This document shows positions 8,750-16,549 of a DNA stretch of 64,000 nt, in pieces; positions within the stretch are counted from its first letter, which is position 1, and the number at the start of each line of letters is the position of its first letter. The DNA is from Rhizobium phaseoli (GTDB lineage Bacteria > Pseudomonadota > Alphaproteobacteria > Rhizobiales > Rhizobiaceae), in assembly GCF_010668805.1 (NCBI RefSeq), contig NZ_WUFT01000013.1, positions 1-64,000 of the forward strand. Reading direction: 5' to 3'. The notes beneath the pieces are model-generated. The model ran no database searches and was not told the origin of the DNA. It worked only from the letters and a program-made list of their open reading frames with translations. A program made the position numbers and the translations under genes.

Positions 8750-9652
8750 CTATTCCGCGCCGCCCTGACGGTGGCCGGCCAGATATTTTACGATTTCGGT
8801 GTGGTCGACTCCGCTTCCGAGGTCTTTCGCCGCCCGTTCCCAGACGCCCGCGATATGCATGAGATTCTCGAAGTTCAATCCCAGCTCAGACGCGAGGCCG
8901 TTTGCAATGCCGATGTCCTTTGCCATGAGCCCGAGTGCGAACCCGCTGTTGAAGGTCCCCGACAGGATGAACTGCTTCATTTTGATTTCCGACGTGTTGC
9001 TTTTGCCGGACGAGGCATTGAGGATGTCGACGACGACCGTCGGCTCCAGACCGAACTCCTTACCCAGCAGCACGCCTTCGATTGTCGCAACGACCCCTGC
9101 TCCGGAAACATAGTTGTTGATGGCTTTCATAGCGTGGCCGGAACCGACTGCACCGGTCCGGAAGATGTTGGCTCCAAGCATACTGAGCAGAGGTTCTGCC
9201 TCGTCAACGTCTCGGGCCTCTCCGCCAACCATGATAGACAGGGTTCCCGAAATCGCCCGCCGAGTGCCGCCGGACACGGGAGCGTCGACCAGCCGGATCC
9301 CTTTCGACCGAAGCTGCTCCGACAGCCTGATGGTGTCCCCGGGAGCAGAAGAGCTCATCTCGATTACAAGCGCTCCTTGCTTCAGGCTGCGCCAGTTCTC
9401 TCCCGCGAGAAGTGCCTCGCGCACGATTTTGCCGTTCGGTAGCATCGTTATGATGACGTCGGCGTTCCAGACCGCTGCCGCAATGTCTGCGCAGGAGGTC
9501 CCTCCAGCTTCGGAAAAACGTCTCTTTGCCTCGTCCGACAAATCAAATCCCGCAACTTCGCGGTCTGGCCCGATGAGTTGGCCCGCCATGGGCAACCCCA
9601 TCGCGCCGAGTCCGATAAACGCAATCTTCAAACGAGGAGTTTCGTCATTCAT
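8750..9652 (-). CDS. NAD(P)-dependent 3-hydroxyisobutyrate-type dehydrogenase
   Basis: Member of the beta-hydroxyacid dehydrogenase family (HIBADH, tartronate semialdehyde reductase, GarR/GlxR), which interconverts beta-hydroxyacids and semialdehydes. The N-terminus KIAFIGLGAMGLPMAG is the Rossmann motif. DAPVSGGTRRAISGTLSIMV near residues 120-140 is the substrate-binding segment, and the catalytic lysine sits in KAINNYVSG near residue 170. Length (300) is normal. It follows the GntR gene by 17 bases, so they are probably cotranscribed. In context it likely handles a semialdehyde or hydroxyacid from the ring-opening pathway; exact specificity cannot be told. Confidence 0.87.
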   Translation of the reverse strand: MNDETPRLKIAFIGLGAMGLPMAGQLIGPDREVAGFDLSDEAKRRFSEAGGTSCADIAAAVWNADVIITMLPNGKIVREALLAGENWRSLKQGALVIEMSSSAPGDTIRLSEQLRSKGIRLVDAPVSGGTRRAISGTLSIMVGGEARDVDEAEPLLSMLGANIFRTGAVGSGHAMKAINNYVSGAGVVATIEGVLLGKEFGLEPTVVVDILNASSGKSNTSEIKMKQFILSGTFNSGFALGLMAKDIGIANGLASELGLNFENLMHIAGVWERAAKDLGSGVDHTEIVKYLAGHRQGGAE

Positions 9653-9669
9653 AGCTTGATCCTGAAATG

Positions 9670-10359
9670 CTAGGTCCGTGGTGATCCAACGTTCTGCATG
9701 AGATACTGGAGCGCGACTTTCGCAGCCTTCTCGATGTGGAGCTTGCAGGCGGCCTGCGCTCGCAGGGCATCCCGAGCTTCGATAGCGGCGGCGATCTCCT
9801 TTATTTCCGACAGACTGTGAAACAGCCTCCCGGGCTGGTTCATCGACGTCATCCGCAAGAGGTTTATGCGGTTGTGAAGGCTCGTCAGCATCTGCCGAGC
9901 GAAGATATTTCCGCTGCCGGACATCAGGCAGTCGTAAAAAGCGTTTTTCGCCCTTGCGAGGATCGCGCTGTTGCCTGCGTTCACGGCGCTCTCGAATTCC
10001 TCCACCGCTTTCGCGAGCGCGCGTATTTCGACCTCGCTACCACGCTCAGCAAACTGTTGTCCGGCGAAGCCCTCCAGAATGGCCCTGACCTTGTAAAGCT
10101 GGTCGGCTTCCTCGTAGGTTATCAACGTCACCACTGGCCCACGATGCGGATAGCTCGTGACAAGCCCTTCGGCTTCGAGCTGGCGCAGGGCCTCTCTGAT
10201 CGAAGTGCGCCCTACCCCAATCAACGCACAGAGTTCGCGCTCGATGAGACGGTCGCCCGGCCGAAACCGACCTTCGGCGATCGCCTGCCGAAGCTTTTCC
10301 TCGACCTGTATTCTCAACGAAGCGCTTTGCCTCTCTACCTGGAGAGTACCGTCGTTCAT
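9670..10359 (-). CDS. GntR/FadR (FCD) family transcriptional regulator, copy 1
   Basis: 229 residues: an N-terminal winged helix (about residues 15-80) containing GVGRTSIREALRQLEAEGL, then an all-helical FCD ligand domain that binds a small acid or metal in this family. It is clearly paralogous to the regulator at 17949-18638: LRIQVEEKLRQAIA, YPHRGPVV and QMLTSLHNR occur in both. The two presumably recognise the same TTGACAGATTGTCTG-type palindromes in this region. No copy of the palindrome is visible immediately upstream of this gene; it appears to be transcribed from the aminotransferase side. Start ATG at 10359 is behind GGGGTGAG. Confidence 0.92.
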   Translation of the reverse strand: MNDGTLQVERQSASLRIQVEEKLRQAIAEGRFRPGDRLIERELCALIGVGRTSIREALRQLEAEGLVTSYPHRGPVVTLITYEEADQLYKVRAILEGFAGQQFAERGSEVEIRALAKAVEEFESAVNAGNSAILARAKNAFYDCLMSGSGNIFARQMLTSLHNRINLLRMTSMNQPGRLFHSLSEIKEIAAAIEARDALRAQAACKLHIEKAAKVALQYLMQNVGSPRT

Positions 10360-10396
10360 CGCTTCTCACCCCGCACTTAGGACGAACACCGAAAGC

Positions 10397-10417
10397 GCGC
10401 CGCGCTGGACGCGGCGC
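10397..10417 (-). terminator. Intergenic hairpin between GFA-family gene and GntR copy 1
   Basis: 8-bp perfect stem GCGCCGCG / CGCGGCGC with a 5-base loop and a short T-containing tail on the minus strand. It may attenuate read-through into the regulator gene. Confidence 0.4.
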
Positions 10418-10436
10418 GGATACCGTCGCAACCTTC

Positions 10437-10835
10437 TCAGGAAAACTCTTCGAAGCTCGGCTTCGAGGCATCGTGATGGAGCCACGGGCGGGCGTGCGAC
10501 ATCCATACGTTCGACTCGGCCACCGAACCCGGATCCGTGTCGAAGGTGCCAGCCCGGAGGACCTTTAGCTCCGGGTTGGACGGGCGTTCGGCGTAAACGT
10601 GGGAGCCACACGTCGAGCAGAACCAGCGTAGCTTTCCTGGCGTGGATTCGAAGCTTTTCAGCACGTCTACGCCGGCGAGCAGTGTGAAGTGCTCGCTCTT
10701 CACCTTTGCAGCGGTATTGTGGTCGGCCGCGTGTGACTTTCGGCAGGTCTGGCAGAAGCAGTTCCACATCGGACCATCGATCTCGGAGACCTCGTACCGA
10801 ACTGCCCTACACTGGCATGATCCCAAAATTGGCAT
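10437..10835 (-). CDS. GFA-family zinc protein (glutathione-dependent formaldehyde-activating enzyme family)
   Basis: 132 residues from the ATG at 10835 (behind AAAGGA). The zinc cysteine pattern of the GFA/CENP-V fold is complete: CQCRAVRY near the start, CFCQTCRK about 25 residues later and WFCSTCGSHVY in the middle. Founding members add glutathione to formaldehyde, but most family members have no proven reaction, so formaldehyde should not be assumed. The gene follows the aminotransferase by 11 bases and belongs to that operon. If the pathway releases formaldehyde or a formyl group, for example from an N-methyl group, a GFA protein would make sense; that is inference. Confidence 0.83.
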   Translation of the reverse strand: MPILGSCQCRAVRYEVSEIDGPMWNCFCQTCRKSHAADHNTAAKVKSEHFTLLAGVDVLKSFESTPGKLRWFCSTCGSHVYAERPSNPELKVLRAGTFDTDPGSVAESNVWMSHARPWLHHDASKPSFEEFS

Positions 10836-10846
10836 CGTCTGTCCTT

Positions 10847-12058
10847 TCATCCAAAGTTTCGTTCTTGAAGATTGATTTCGTCCTGCTGGCCCAGCCAACG
10901 CTTGATATTCTTGGCCGCCTGACGGATGCGGTGCTCGTTCTCGACGAGCGCCAGACGCACATGGTCATCACCCATCTCGCCAAACCCAATGCCGGGGGAA
11001 ACGGCCACGTCGGCTCTTTCGACCAGCAGCTTGGCAAACTCCAGCGAACCCAAATGACGGAATTTCTCCGGTATCTTTGCCCAAGCGAACATCGTCGCGG
11101 CAGGCGGCGGGACTTCGAAGCCAGCCTTGCCAAAACTCTCGACCATGACGTCGCGGCGGCGCTTGTAAACGCTCCGGATTTCCGCGATGTCGGAGCCATC
11201 GCCGTTCAGGGCGTGTAGGGCCGCCACCTGGATCGGCGTGAAGGCACCGTAGTCCAGATAGGATTTGACCCGGGTGAGCGCCGCTATAAGCCGCTCGTTG
11301 CCGACAGCAAAACCGATGCGCCATCCCGGCATCGAGAACGACTTCGACATCGAAGTGAATTCGACGCAGACGTCCATAGCACCGGGCACCTCCAGCACGG
11401 AGGGCGGCGGGGCGTTGTCGTCAAAGTAGATTTCCGAATAGGCAAGGTCGGACAGCACGATGAGCTCGTGCTTTTTCGCGAACGCGATGACATCCTTGTA
11501 GAAGTCCACGGTTGCCACGTACGCCGTCGGGTTCGACGGATAGTTCAGAATGAGTGCCAGCGGTTTCGGTATCGAGTGGCGTACAGCCCGTTCGAGCGGC
11601 GCGAAGAAATTAACGTCCGGTTCGACCGGTATCGGCCGTATAACGCCGCCCGCGATCAGAAAGCCGAAAGCATGTATCGGATAGGTGGGATTAGGACACA
11701 GGATGACATCGCCCGGTGCGGTGATGGCGTGCGCCATATTGGCAAACCCTTCCTTGGAACCCAAGGTGGCTACGATCTGACTGTCGGGATTGAGCTTCAC
11801 GCCAAAACGCCGTGCGTAGTAGGCGGCCTGGGCGCGGCGAAGGGCGGGAATGCCTCTGGACGAGGAGTAACGGTGCGTCCGCGTGTCCTGCACCACTTCA
11901 CAGAGTTTGTCGACGATGGCCTTCGGAGTCGGGAGGTCGGGATTTCCCATGCCGAGGTCGATTATGTCGGCTCCACCCGCTCGCGCGCCCGCCTTCAAGC
12001 GGTTGACCTGTTCGAAAACATAGGGCGGCAGGCGCTGAATTCTGTGAAACTCCGACAA
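10847..12058 (-). CDS. Class I/II PLP-dependent aminotransferase (AlaC/LL-DAP type)
   Basis: 403-residue fold-type I aminotransferase. Early IIDLGMGNPDLPTP and the PLP lysine in SMSKSFSMPGWRIGF are characteristic of the AlaC / LL-diaminopimelate aminotransferase subgroup; the arginine that binds the substrate carboxylate is probably the one in HVRLALVEN. Start is a TTG at 12058 with AAGGAAGGAAA upstream. It lies downstream of the binding-protein gene across a hairpin and upstream of the GFA-like gene. In this setting it may remove an amino group from a linear intermediate or feed alanine/glutamate metabolism. Confidence 0.87.
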   Translation of the reverse strand: MSEFHRIQRLPPYVFEQVNRLKAGARAGGADIIDLGMGNPDLPTPKAIVDKLCEVVQDTRTHRYSSSRGIPALRRAQAAYYARRFGVKLNPDSQIVATLGSKEGFANMAHAITAPGDVILCPNPTYPIHAFGFLIAGGVIRPIPVEPDVNFFAPLERAVRHSIPKPLALILNYPSNPTAYVATVDFYKDVIAFAKKHELIVLSDLAYSEIYFDDNAPPPSVLEVPGAMDVCVEFTSMSKSFSMPGWRIGFAVGNERLIAALTRVKSYLDYGAFTPIQVAALHALNGDGSDIAEIRSVYKRRRDVMVESFGKAGFEVPPPAATMFAWAKIPEKFRHLGSLEFAKLLVERADVAVSPGIGFGEMGDDHVRLALVENEHRIRQAAKNIKRWLGQQDEINLQERNFG

Positions 12059-12082
12059 AATGTTTCCTTCCTTGAATTGCCA

Positions 12083-12112
12083 TTCGCGCCGACCGGGAAG
12101 AGTCGGCGCGAA
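12083..12112 (-). terminator. Attenuator-like hairpin after binding-protein gene
   Basis: Perfect 11-bp stem TTCGCGCCGAC / GTCGGCGCGAA with an 8-base loop between the binding-protein stop and the aminotransferase start. It has no T-run. Such hairpins commonly protect the abundant binding-protein transcript and reduce downstream expression. Confidence 0.55.
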
Positions 12113-12135
12113 GTTGGGAGGTCAAATCGGCGGTC

Positions 12136-13305
12136 TTATTTTTTCGGACGCCAAGCGAGCGGGTCTTCAGCCCGTTCGAAGTAGCTTGCCGCGACGGAGG
12201 TGGGCCACCACGCGTCACCCTTCGGCTCGAGCCAATCGGTGGAATTCGGATCGCAGTCTTCGTTGAGAACCGCCTTCACATCGTCGATCGTGTAGGGGAG
12301 CGCGGGGCGAAGAATGGACTGGATCTTCGGACCCTGACCTTCGAGCGTACGCATCATGACGTCCCAAACCAGTCGTGCGTCGGATTTCGGCGGCCAGAAA
12401 TGGAAGCTCTTGCTGATGAAATCCGGATTCTTGCGCCAGTGGCAAGCGGCCGATGCTTCGCCACCGAGTACGATCGGCATCATATCGCGTCCCGACTGCT
12501 CGACGGCATTGAGAACGCCGTTTTCAGAAGCCGATTGAACCAGAATGCCGTTGACGTCGGCAGGATTGGTGGCGAGGAACTTCTGGACTTCGACCTGGGC
12601 CACCTGATCGGTCCACTTGCCCGCCACGTCACCGACGACCTTGATGTCCGGAAATTCGGAGAAAGCCTTCTTAGCACCGACGTTGAAGCTATCCGACGAG
12701 GCGAAGCCGGGAATGCCGGACACCATCAGGACATTGCCCTTGCCGCCGATTTCCTGGGCCAGCCACTTCGCTGACGTGTATCCGCCGTGCGTGTTGTTCT
12801 CCGTGGCATTGATGGCATAGGGGGAAGTGACGTAGCCCGACACCGAGAAAACAGGAACGCCCTTGGAGTGTGCGTACTCGATCGTCTGGTTGAGCGCGGT
12901 GATGTTCGAGGCGCAGATGATAATTGCGTCGACACCGTCGTCGATCATCTGCCGCATCTGCTGGATCTGCACAGAGTCCTTCAGATCGGACTGCGTCACC
13001 ACGAGTTCCGAGACCAGGCCAGCTTCCTTGTATTTCGGCAGCAACACGTCGGTCATTTCGCTGAGGATCGACGCGCGCCAGGTATTTCCGGCATATGTCG
13101 ATGCATAACCGATTTTCCACGGCGGCGGTCGCTTTGCGATGAAATCCTTGAACACAGTCGGTCCCAGCGGGATAGTGGGATCGACGAGCTCGTAGAGTTT
13201 CTTCTGATCGGCGGGAAGCGAATCCAGCCCATCCGCCATTACGGCACTCGTTGTCGAATATAAGCCTGCCAACAGGGTGACTGTGGTAACCACCTTCTTC
13301 AGCAT
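12136..13305 (-). CDS. CUT2-type ABC transporter substrate-binding protein
   Basis: Periplasmic receptor of the island's importer, 389 residues. A signal peptide is visible (MLKKVV, hydrophobic core, then A-DGL around residue 25). The mature protein has the Peripla_BP_4 layout: IGYASTYAGNTWRASI at the first strand, DDGVDAIIICASN in the middle, and ILVQSASENGVLNAVEQSG in the second lobe. It is longer than RbsB, with an N-terminal extension of about 40 residues before the first strand. Start ATG at 13305 is behind GGGAGGAG. A separate truncated binding protein at 128-828 belongs to the same broad family but is not a copy. Confidence 0.9.
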   Translation of the reverse strand: MLKKVVTTVTLLAGLYSTTSAVMADGLDSLPADQKKLYELVDPTIPLGPTVFKDFIAKRPPPWKIGYASTYAGNTWRASILSEMTDVLLPKYKEAGLVSELVVTQSDLKDSVQIQQMRQMIDDGVDAIIICASNITALNQTIEYAHSKGVPVFSVSGYVTSPYAINATENNTHGGYTSAKWLAQEIGGKGNVLMVSGIPGFASSDSFNVGAKKAFSEFPDIKVVGDVAGKWTDQVAQVEVQKFLATNPADVNGILVQSASENGVLNAVEQSGRDMMPIVLGGEASAACHWRKNPDFISKSFHFWPPKSDARLVWDVMMRTLEGQGPKIQSILRPALPYTIDDVKAVLNEDCDPNSTDWLEPKGDAWWPTSVAASYFERAEDPLAWRPKK

Positions 13306-13401
13306 TACAGGGTCTCCTCCCCTCCAATTATCCGCTCAAGCCAGTACCTGATCGATATCGGGCCGCGGATATAGCAGCCGATTCACATCGGCGTTTAGAA
13401 A

Positions 13402-13423
13402 CGGGCGGCAGCCGTGCCGCCCG
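13402..13423 (-). terminator. Intrinsic terminator after luciferase-like monooxygenase gene
   Basis: 9-bp stem CGGGCGGCA / TGCCGCCCG with a 4-base loop, followed on the minus strand by TTTCT. It lies 7 bases after the stop of the monooxygenase gene and separates it from the binding-protein gene. Confidence 0.65.
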
Positions 13424-13429
13424 GGTAGC

Positions 13430-14554
13430 TTAGCTGCGCAGGCCAGCCTGCTTGAGCAGCGGCATGACGCGTTCATTGAAGAATGGAAGTTCCTTGTTGT
13501 AGTCCACCATCGTCAGCAGAGCGCCATCGACACCCGTGCCGCTGAGCGTGACTAGCTTGTCGGCGACCTGTTCTGGCGTACCGACGATCGGGAAGCCGCC
13601 CCAACCTGCAATGAAACGTTCCTTGAACTTCTGATACATTTCCGGGGAGTGGTTCTGCGACTGAACCTGGAGAACCTCGCAGATGTTTTCGCAAGCTTCC
13701 CAATCGCCCTTTTGGTTTACGTAGTAGTCGTAGTAGTCCTTGGCTTCCTTTTCCGTCTCCCGGACGACCACGGGGCACGACGTGAAGGTGCCCAGTTCGC
13801 GGCCATATTCCGTCCGCGCCAAATCCTTGACCTTCTTCACCCAAGCGGTGCCCGCTTCCATGTCCTGCATGAAGCCGAAGTTGAAATCGCAGAACTTTGC
13901 GGTGAAGTGCATCCCCTTGCCGGAAGCGCCTGCGCAGATCATAACGGGTCGATTGGTCTGCTTATTGTATGGCTTTGGCTCGCTAAACGCGTCTTTTACG
14001 CGGAGGAATTCGCCTTCGAACGTGACGCCGTTCTCTTTCCAGAGGCGCTCGACGATTTCCATCCACTCGGTGGCGTATTCGTAGCGGGTATCGTGTTCCA
14101 TCATCGGAACGCCGAACATTTCCATCTCGGGCGTGAACCAGCCGGTCACGAGGTTCAGGCCGTAACGACCCTTCGAGATGTGGTCGATCGTCGTGGCCAT
14201 CTTGGTGGCGACAATCGGGTTGAGTGTGGGGATATGGGTCGTCGAGAAGAACTGAAGCTTCGAGGTCACGGCCGACAGTGCAGCCGCCCAGGTGAAGGTA
14301 TCCATGTTGACGCCGTTGAAGTTCGACGGTCCGCCAAAACCGCGCCAACGCGCGATCGGCACCATGCACTCCCAGCCAGCCTCTTCGAGCTGACGGGCGA
14401 TTTTGACGTTGTGCTCGAACGTCGGTTCGAACGTGCTCTCTGCCAGGGTGATGGCACAGGCGTTCGAGCAATTGGTCCCGAAAACGCCGAGCTTGAGCTT
14501 GTTGTCGTTGAACATCGGGTTTCCGGCTTCGCGGAAATCATCCTTGGTAGTCAC
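13430..14554 (-). CDS. Luciferase-like (LLM class, RutA-related) FMN-dependent monooxygenase
   Basis: 374-residue TIM-barrel flavin monooxygenase of the bacterial luciferase superfamily, probably the key oxidative step of the island. It resembles RutA (pyrimidine ring cleavage) through FGGPSNFNGVNMDTFTWAAAL, SKGRYGLNLVTGWFTPEMEMFG and MICAGASGKGMHFTAKFCDF. Such enzymes use reduced FMN and O2 to open or cleave heterocycles; other members attack pyridinium rings, sulfonates or chelators. Start is a GTG at 14554 behind GGAGGAG; an ATG 13 codons later is possible. It is the third gene after the flavin reductase and the PcaC-like gene, with a terminator behind it. The substrate is unknown. Confidence 0.88.
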   Translation of the reverse strand: MTTKDDFREAGNPMFNDNKLKLGVFGTNCSNACAITLAESTFEPTFEHNVKIARQLEEAGWECMVPIARWRGFGGPSNFNGVNMDTFTWAAALSAVTSKLQFFSTTHIPTLNPIVATKMATTIDHISKGRYGLNLVTGWFTPEMEMFGVPMMEHDTRYEYATEWMEIVERLWKENGVTFEGEFLRVKDAFSEPKPYNKQTNRPVMICAGASGKGMHFTAKFCDFNFGFMQDMEAGTAWVKKVKDLARTEYGRELGTFTSCPVVVRETEKEAKDYYDYYVNQKGDWEACENICEVLQVQSQNHSPEMYQKFKERFIAGWGGFPIVGTPEQVADKLVTLSGTGVDGALLTMVDYNKELPFFNERVMPLLKQAGLRS

Positions 14555-14621
14555 GTTGGATCTCCTCCATCTGGAATTCTAACGGCGAGCCGTGGTCGCG
14601 GCCCACGCCATGTCGAGGGGC

Positions 14622-15041
14622 TCAGATGCCCATGTCTTCGAATACTTCCTGCGCGATGCGGAAACTGTCGATTGCAGCGGGAACGCCGCAGTAGATTGCG
14701 ACCTGCATGAAAATTTCGCGGAGTTCTTCCTTTGTCAGGCCGTTGTTGATAGCGCCGCGAACGTGAAGCCTGAGCTCGTGCGGACGGTTGAGAGCCGAAA
14801 TCATGCCGAGGTTCAGAATGCTGCGCGAACGGCGATCGAGGCCCGGACGGTTCCAGATTTCATCCCAGCAGTACTCGGTGACGAGTTCCTGCATGGGCCA
14901 GTTGTATTCGGTGGCTTTGTTGACCGCCGCGTCAACGTAAGGTCCGCCCAGAACTTCCCGCCGTGTCTTCAGACCACGTTCGAAACGCGCGCTAACTTCG
15001 CGTCCGTTTACTTCACTCTTTGCGTTTGCAGCACCGCTCAC
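14622..15041 (-). CDS. Carboxymuconolactone decarboxylase (PcaC)-like protein
   Basis: 139 residues from a GTG at 15041 preceded by a strong AAGGAGAT site; the open frame extends upstream but that part looks non-coding. It has the PcaC-like core RPGLDRRSRSILNLGMISAL and HELRLHVRGAINNGLTKEEL, with the family's active-site histidines. PcaC decarboxylates a lactone of the beta-ketoadipate route; relatives in other clusters act on unknown lactones or as AhpD-like peroxidase partners, although the CxxC pair of AhpD is absent here. Placement between the flavin reductase and monooxygenase genes, with 68-base gaps on both sides, suggests it acts on an early ring-opened or lactone product. Confidence 0.85.
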   Translation of the reverse strand: MSGAANAKSEVNGREVSARFERGLKTRREVLGGPYVDAAVNKATEYNWPMQELVTEYCWDEIWNRPGLDRRSRSILNLGMISALNRPHELRLHVRGAINNGLTKEELREIFMQVAIYCGVPAAIDSFRIAQEVFEDMGI

Positions 15042-15109
15042 TTTTATCTCCTTCGTAGCTCTCAGGCTCAGGTTAGTGGAAACCAGGCTCGAAAAACGAA
15101 CCGGATTGA

Positions 15110-15619
15110 CTAGGCGGCCGCCTCGATAATCGCAGACGACCGGACAAGTTTGCCGTCCTCGTAAAGGAGCGGCGCAATGTTTTCGATGAAACGCGCCTCT
15201 AGCACATGGCCGAGGACAACGTCGTGAGTGGCGACGTTCACTGCGTCCTGCAACTCGCACACGAACGCGGCTTGCGCATCGGCCAGTACGGGCATTCCGT
15301 CGAGGGAAATCCACTCTCCGTGGTGAAAGCGTTCCTCGCCTTTCAGCTTACCGCTGAACAGCGGTACCAACGGCGCGTGAGAGAGGTGGAGCATGTTGAC
15401 CGCAAACCGCCCGGCGTCCTTGAGCGGCTTGCTGATGGACGCCGACTGATTGATGCAAACGAGGATCGTCGGCGGATCTGCCGTTACGGACTGCACCGCG
15501 GTCGCTGCCATGCCGTGGCGTACGCCATTGTGCTCGGTGGTTATCAAGCAGATGGTAGACGTGAACCGGCGCATAGCGGACCGGAACGCCGCTTGCGCAG
15601 CGGTGTTGGCATCGCCCAT
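15110..15619 (-). CDS. RutF/HpaC-like NAD(P)H:flavin reductase
   Basis: 169-residue flavin reductase domain protein (split-barrel fold), from the ATG at 15619 behind GGGAGGAAA. Family segments are FTSTICLITTEHNGVRHGMAATAVQSVTADPP near the start and FAVNMLHLSHAPL. It supplies reduced FMN/FAD to a partner monooxygenase, most likely the LLM enzyme two genes downstream. Its promoter region holds the exact inverted operator pair shared with the divergent SDR gene. The window therefore encodes two unrelated flavin reductases, this one and the SsuE-like one at 2859-3377. Confidence 0.9.
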   Translation of the reverse strand: MGDANTAAQAAFRSAMRRFTSTICLITTEHNGVRHGMAATAVQSVTADPPTILVCINQSASISKPLKDAGRFAVNMLHLSHAPLVPLFSGKLKGEERFHHGEWISLDGMPVLADAQAAFVCELQDAVNVATHDVVLGHVLEARFIENIAPLLYEDGKLVRSSAIIEAAA

Positions 15620-15663
15620 TTTTTCCTCCCTGGCGTTTCCGTCTGATGGAGGCAATATTCAGA

Positions 15664-15716
15664 TTAGCAGACAATCTGTCAACTCAATTTTGCGATATTG
15701 ACAGATTGTCTGCTAA
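15664..15716. promoter_or_regulatory. Exact inverted pair of GntR operators in divergent promoter
   Basis: TTAGCAGACAATCTGTCAA (15664-15682) and its exact reverse complement TTGACAGATTGTCTGCTAA (15698-15716) are separated by 15 bases, centre to centre 34 bases (about three helical turns). The pair lies between the divergent flavin-reductase and SDR genes, so one regulator complex could control both directions. Confidence 0.8.
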
Positions 15717-15752
15717 ATGTTTGGTGTGGCTATCTACGAGAGGAGTTCGAAA

Positions 15753-16520
15753 ATGGATCTGGAGAACAAGGTCTGCATCGTGACTGGCGCGGGCAGCGGC
15801 ATCGGACGGGCAACGGCGGAGTTGTTCGCCCGACATAGCGCCAGCGTCGTTGTGGTAGACGTGGACGCCGATGCGGCGGAGGCTGTGGCCGAGGCGATCG
15901 GCGCATCCGCGATCGGGCTACGCGCCGATGTCTCTTCCGCATCGGAGGTGGAGTCGATGGTTTCGGCAACGGTCGAGCGGTTTGGAAAGATCGACGTCCT
16001 GGTAAACAACGCGGGATTCGGCATGACCGGCAACGTCGTAACGATACAGGAGGAGGACTGGGATCGGATAATGGCGGTAAACGTCAAAGGGATATTCCTG
16101 TGCTCGAAATACGTAATCCCCGTGATGGCCAAGAATGGGGGCGGCTCGATCGTCAATACGACGTCTTACACCGCGGTTTCGGCGATCGCCGACCGGACCG
16201 CCTATGTTGCCTCGAAGGGCGCTATCTCTTCGCTGACACGGGCCATGGCCCTTGACCACGCGAAGGATGGCGTCAGAGTTAACGCCGTTGCGCCCGGCAC
16301 CATCGACTCCCCCTACTTCACGAAGATTTTCGCTCAGTCCGACGATCCCGAAAAACTGCGTAGCGACTTCAACGCGCGCGCAGCCTTGAATCGTATGGGG
16401 CTGCCCGAGGAGATCGCGGAAGCGATGCTGTTCCTTGCTTCGGATCGCTCCCGCTTCGCGACGGGAAGCGTGCTGACAGTCGACGGCGGCTCGTCGATCG
16501 GCAATCACCTCGTGAAGTAA
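15753..16520 (+). CDS. Short-chain dehydrogenase/reductase (SDR)
   Basis: 255-residue classical SDR from the ATG at 15753 (AGAGGAG upstream). The cofactor motif TGAGSGIG is at 11-18, the NNAG motif at 85-88 and the catalytic S138, Y151 and K155 are all in place. D36 and D38 after the second strand favour NAD over NADP. It reads divergently from the flavin reductase/monooxygenase operon under the shared operator pair. Likely role: alcohol/ketone interconversion in the pathway. Specificity cannot be assigned; clavaldehyde or 3-oxoacyl names used for similar proteins would be guesses. Confidence 0.9.
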   Translation: MDLENKVCIVTGAGSGIGRATAELFARHSASVVVVDVDADAAEAVAEAIGASAIGLRADVSSASEVESMVSATVERFGKIDVLVNNAGFGMTGNVVTIQEEDWDRIMAVNVKGIFLCSKYVIPVMAKNGGGSIVNTTSYTAVSAIADRTAYVASKGAISSLTRAMALDHAKDGVRVNAVAPGTIDSPYFTKIFAQSDDPEKLRSDFNARAALNRMGLPEEIAEAMLFLASDRSRFATGSVLTVDGGSSIGNHLVK

Positions 16521-16524
16521 AACA

Positions 16525-16544
16525 GCGGCGGCTTGAGCCGCCGC
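16525..16544. terminator. Bidirectional hairpin between SDR and hydrolase genes
   Basis: 8-bp stem GCGGCGGC / GCCGCCGC with TTGA loop, 4 bases after the SDR stop and 5 bases after the convergent hydrolase stop. No T-run; shared terminator by position. Confidence 0.5.
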
Positions 16545-16549
16545 CACGT

